Below, one piece after another: positions 61,561 through 64,000 of a stretch of 64,000 nucleotides of DNA. The position numbers and the translations under genes were made by a program. Under the pieces are notes generated by a model. It was given only the letters and a program-made list of their open reading frames with translations. It searched no databases and was not told where the DNA came from. Each line of letters starts with the position of its first letter. Position 1 is the first letter of the stretch. Source of the stretch: Candidatus Nitrosopumilus sediminis (lineage in GTDB: Archaea; Thermoproteota; Nitrososphaeria; Nitrososphaerales; Nitrosopumilaceae); NCBI RefSeq assembly GCF_000299395.1, contig NC_018656.1, positions 1,302,001 through 1,366,000 on the forward strand, written 5' to 3'.

Positions 61561-62178
61561 TTAATTTTTGGTGGCTTTAACCAAATTAACAAAATATTTG
61601 TGAATTGCTAAATCCTCAGTCAGTTCTGGGTGAAAAGAAGTTCCAATTATGTTACCTTTTTTGATTGCAACGATCTTCTCGTTAAATTTTGCAAGAACTT
61701 CAATGTCATTTGAAGCAGTAGTTATTGTTGGTGCACGAATAAAGACGCCATTATAGTTAGAAATCCCAATAGAGTCCATTGAGATATTAGCTTCAAAGGA
61801 TTCACGTTGTCTTCCAAAAGAGTTTCTCTCAAGATCAACATCTAGAAAACCAAATAGGGGTTGCTCGGTTTTGCCTATAACTTTGTCACTGGCATTGTTT
61901 GCAAGTAATACCATTCCTGCACATATTCCTAAAACAGGCATTCCTGATTCGACTTTTTGTTTAATTTCTTTCAAAGAGCCATTTACTAGAGATAATTGTC
62001 CAATAGTTGTGCTTTCTCCTCCAGGAATAATCAAACCATCTAGTTGGGAGATTTCTTCAGGAGTTTTTACAATATTTACAGTTGCATCTTGATTTAATTC
62101 AGTTACAGAATTCTCTAAAGAAGATACGTTTTCAGCAACATCGCCTTGAATAGCTAAAACACCTAGTTTTAGAGTCAT
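61561..62178 (-). CDS. pdxT: PLP synthase glutaminase subunit
   Basis: Releases ammonia from glutamine for Pdx[25 protein letters not shown], catalytic Cys in [11 protein letters not shown] and the His-Glu pair in SFHPELTED are intact. 205 residues. The start overlaps the pdxS stop by 4 bases. Confidence 0.96.
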   Translation of the reverse strand: MTLKLGVLAIQGDVAENVSSLENSVTELNQDATVNIVKTPEEISQLDGLIIPGGESTTIGQLSLVNGSLKEIKQKVESGMPVLGICAGMVLLANNASDKVIGKTEQPLFGFLDVDLERNSFGRQRESFEANISMDSIGISNYNGVFIRAPTITTASNDIEVLAKFNEKIVAIKKGNIIGTSFHPELTEDLAIHKYFVNLVKATKN

Positions 62179-63143
62179 GCAGAACCTCCACGATCTTGCA
62201 TGCGTAATTCAAGAGTGTTTACATCTAATCCTATCATGGATTGTCTTTCATCAATCATTTTTTGTGCCTCTTTGACTTTATCAGATTCATTCCAAAAAGT
62301 AGTAGCTAAAACTATTGCACGTGCTCTTTCTCTTGCATCATCAGAATTAAAAATTCCAGAGCCGACAAATATTCCATCACACCCAAGTGACATAAGATAT
62401 GCTGCATCAGCAGGGGTTGCTATTCCACCTGCAGCAAAATTTACAACTGGCAATCTTCCGAGTTTTGCAGTTTGTTCAACAATATCATAAGATACTTTGA
62501 ATTCTCTTGCCATTCTAACTAAATCTTGATTGTCACCAGAATCATAAATTGATTTTATTGTTCTTAGTTCATCATTTACTTTTTTGATATGTTTGATTGC
62601 TTCAGCAACATTACCAGTTCCAGGTTCTCCTTTAGTTCTAATCATCGAAGCACCTTCTTCAATTCTTCTCAAAGCTTCAGCCAATGATCTTGCACCATTA
62701 ACAACAGGTGTTGTAAAATCCCATTTCCAAATATGACGAAGTTCATCAGCAGGTGTTAAAACTTCAGATTCGTCAATCATATCAACATCGGTTTCTTGCA
62801 AAACTAGTGCTTCATTGACATGACCAATTCTACACTTTGCCATGACGGGGATGGTAACAGAATCCATTATGTCTTCAATAATTCTAATACTTGCAGTTCG
62901 TGCAACCCCACCGGCTTTTCTTACCTCAGATGGAAGCTTGTCTAATACCATAACAGAAACTGCACCAGCTTCTTCGGCTATTTGTGCTTGCTCCACAGTT
63001 GTAACATCCATTACAACTCCATTTTTTAGCATATGAGCAAAACCTCGTTTAACAGTAGAAGAACCACGTAAAGTATCAACGGAGTTTATTTTATCAAAAA
63101 TAATTCCTTTAGCATCTTTTCGTTCACCAGATAATGGTAACAT
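62175..63143 (-). CDS. pdxS: Pyridoxal 5'-phosphate synthase lyase subunit
   Basis: Makes PLP from ribose 5-phosphate, glyceraldehyde 3-phosphate and ammonia. [50 protein letters not shown] and [13 protein letters not shown] are PdxS blocks with the Schiff-base lysines. 322 residues, slightly longer at the N-terminus than the bacterial form. Confidence 0.96.
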   Translation of the reverse strand: MLPLSGERKDAKGIIFDKINSVDTLRGSSTVKRGFAHMLKNGVVMDVTTVEQAQIAEEAGAVSVMVLDKLPSEVRKAGGVARTASIRIIEDIMDSVTIPVMAKCRIGHVNEALVLQETDVDMIDESEVLTPADELRHIWKWDFTTPVVNGARSLAEALRRIEEGASMIRTKGEPGTGNVAEAIKHIKKVNDELRTIKSIYDSGDNQDLVRMAREFKVSYDIVEQTAKLGRLPVVNFAAGGIATPADAAYLMSLGCDGIFVGSGIFNSDDARERARAIVLATTFWNESDKVKEAQKMIDERQSMIGLDVNTLELRMQDRGGSA

Positions 63144-63173
63144 GTCCTAATTTTTCCTAGAGACTATTTGTAT

Positions 63174-63734
63174 CTATTCACTAAATTCAGACATAATCTG
63201 ATCTAGTTCAGATTCTACCATGGTGATTATCGGAGGGATAAAACCCTCAGTGACATTTTGTTGTGGCCAATGGATTTGATTGACTTTTCCATTAAGAGTC
63301 ACTTTAACATTTGATTTTTGATATTCAGTTACATTCTCCATAACTGGAAAAGATTCAGAAGGAATTGAGATAAAACCGGTTTCTTTAATCAAAGCTTTGA
63401 TCTTGTTTAGCTTTGCTTCATCTAATTGTGAGCGAACATCAGGTTTTAGATATCCGTTTTCAGTTACTGAATATTTTAATTCACCATCATTTTTGATGTA
63501 GAGAATTTCAGTTTTTTGTGCTCCAGTTCTTTCTGTGACACCGTAAGAGATTTTCTTTAACTGATGTTTAGTGTATTCAATTTCAATATTATCAGTATAG
63601 TTTGAAGCTGATGTAGGAATTTCATTTTTTAACAATAATGGAGTGACAAGTAGAAGAGCTACAATTACAGGAATAGCACCTAGTACCAAGTAAACTGGTC
63701 TTACCATTTTACTGCAAATACTGCCGTTTTGCAA
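63174..63734 (-). CDS. Membrane-anchored hypothetical protein, 186 aa
   Basis: An N-terminal hydrophobic helix (about 12-32) anchors an outer domain rich in beta strands. No family recognised. It is upstream of pdxS on the same strand. Confidence 0.65.
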   Translation of the reverse strand: MQNGSICSKMVRPVYLVLGAIPVIVALLLVTPLLLKNEIPTSASNYTDNIEIEYTKHQLKKISYGVTERTGAQKTEILYIKNDGELKYSVTENGYLKPDVRSQLDEAKLNKIKALIKETGFISIPSESFPVMENVTEYQKSNVKVTLNGKVNQIHWPQQNVTEGFIPPIITMVESELDQIMSEFSE

Positions 63735-63783
63735 ATAAATCTTAGTAATAGTTAAAATTCAAGCAGAATATTTCGATTCTTGT

Positions 63784-63860
63784 GGGTCTGTAGTCTAGCC
63801 TGGTAGGACGATGGTCTCCAAAACCATCGGTCGTCGGTTCAAATCCGTCTGGGCCCACCA
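63784..63860 (+). tRNA. tRNA-Trp (CCA) with encoded 3' CCA
   Basis: Body 63784-63857 plus CCA. Acceptor GGGTCTG/TGGGCCC (three G-U pairs), D stem GTCT/GGAC, anticodon stem ATGGT/ACCAT with loop CTCCAAA (anticodon CCA), T stem GTCGG/CCGTC with a T-T mismatch. No intron, although many archaeal tRNA-Trp genes have one. Confidence 0.88.
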
Positions 63861-63868
63861 TTATTTTA

Positions 63869-64000
63869 TTATCTATTTCTCAAAACATTAAGAGCAGAAC
63901 CAGCTTTGAACCACTCTATCTGAGCTTGATTGTAAGAGTGATTTAACATGATTTCTTCTTTGTTTCCATCATTGTGAGTAATGATGCATTTGACTTGTTT
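63869..64000 (-). CDS. C-terminal end of an aconitase-like hydratase (5' part outside)
   Basis: The last 43 codons are visible: HNDGNKEEIMLNHSYNQAQI, then EWFKAGSALNVLRNR and stop. The ending resembles aconitase (EVEYYKNGGILQYVLR type). Only the tail is seen, so the call is tentative. Confidence 0.6.
   Translation of the reverse strand, partial: KQVKCIITHNDGNKEEIMLNHSYNQAQIEWFKAGSALNVLRNR

Noticed and set aside
1-64000. CRISPR array or cas genes
   Set aside because: No regularly spaced repeats with unique spacers and no Cas motif were seen on either strand; repeats found are dispersed or palindromic.

Overview
The window is AT-rich archaeal DNA, very probably from an ammonia-oxidising marine thaumarchaeon close to Nitrosopumilus (inferred from gene content, not from an rRNA). 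Clues are a single histone, topoisomerase VI, aIF2-beta, S17e and S11, KEOPS and THUMP tRNA-modification proteins, small wHTH regulators, DUF6659-like proteins, stand-alone Lrp/AsnC ligand-binding (RAM) proteins, a cupredoxin, many TTG starts, and genes that begin about 25 nt after a TATA box (leaderless).

Layout. 1-19.9 kb is core chromosome: top6B-KH-RIO1, aIF2-beta, DUF373, UppS, Nudix, pyrF, purA, a tRNA-modification block (Sua5, THUMP protein, ubiquitin-like/Cgi121 fusion) beside S17e and TatD, then histone, tRNA-Cys and a cupredoxin. An AIPR-family defence gene sits at 16.2-18.0 kb. 19.94-32.17 kb is a 12.2 kb integrated element in a tRNA-Thr(CGT) gene. 32.2-46.2 kb is core again: phosphohexomutase, thiL, rps11, a PDCD5-like gene split by a frame change, rtcB, UspA, CBS, purB, an asparagine-synthase-like protein, pterin enzymes and valS. 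46.2-56.2 kb is a looser region of small proteins (DUF6659-like, RAM domains, Cys-rich microproteins), surface or redox proteins (spondin, DM13), hairpins, dispersed repeats and three related three-way-junction elements. 56.2-64 kb holds proline dehydrogenase, P5C dehydrogenase, a ureohydrolase, PLP synthase (pdxST), tRNA-Trp and the end of an aconitase-like gene.

The mobile element is the main discovery. A 20-bp direct repeat lies in the intact tRNA-Thr and in a displaced tRNA 3' fragment 12.2 kb away. The integrase is cut at that repeat: its N-terminal part reads into the tRNA at 32.1 kb and its C-terminal part starts beyond the displaced copy at 19.9 kb. The two frames join exactly in phase across the repeat, as expected of an SSV-type integrase. 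The cargo is a putative P-loop replication ATPase, a ribbon-helix-helix regulator divergent from a nine-gene coupled operon (PIN, DEDD exonuclease, 52-aa ORF, PD-(D/E)XK-like protein, zinc ribbon, two small ORFs, GHKL ATPase, partner), a C5 methyltransferase with a small partner, a Vsr endonuclease and a DUF3800-like protein. This resembles a restriction-modification or phage-defence cassette built on a MutL/MORC-type ATPase.

All calls were made by reading the sequence; no database search was run. Family names rest on recalled motifs. Frameshifts could be real, programmed, or sequencing errors.
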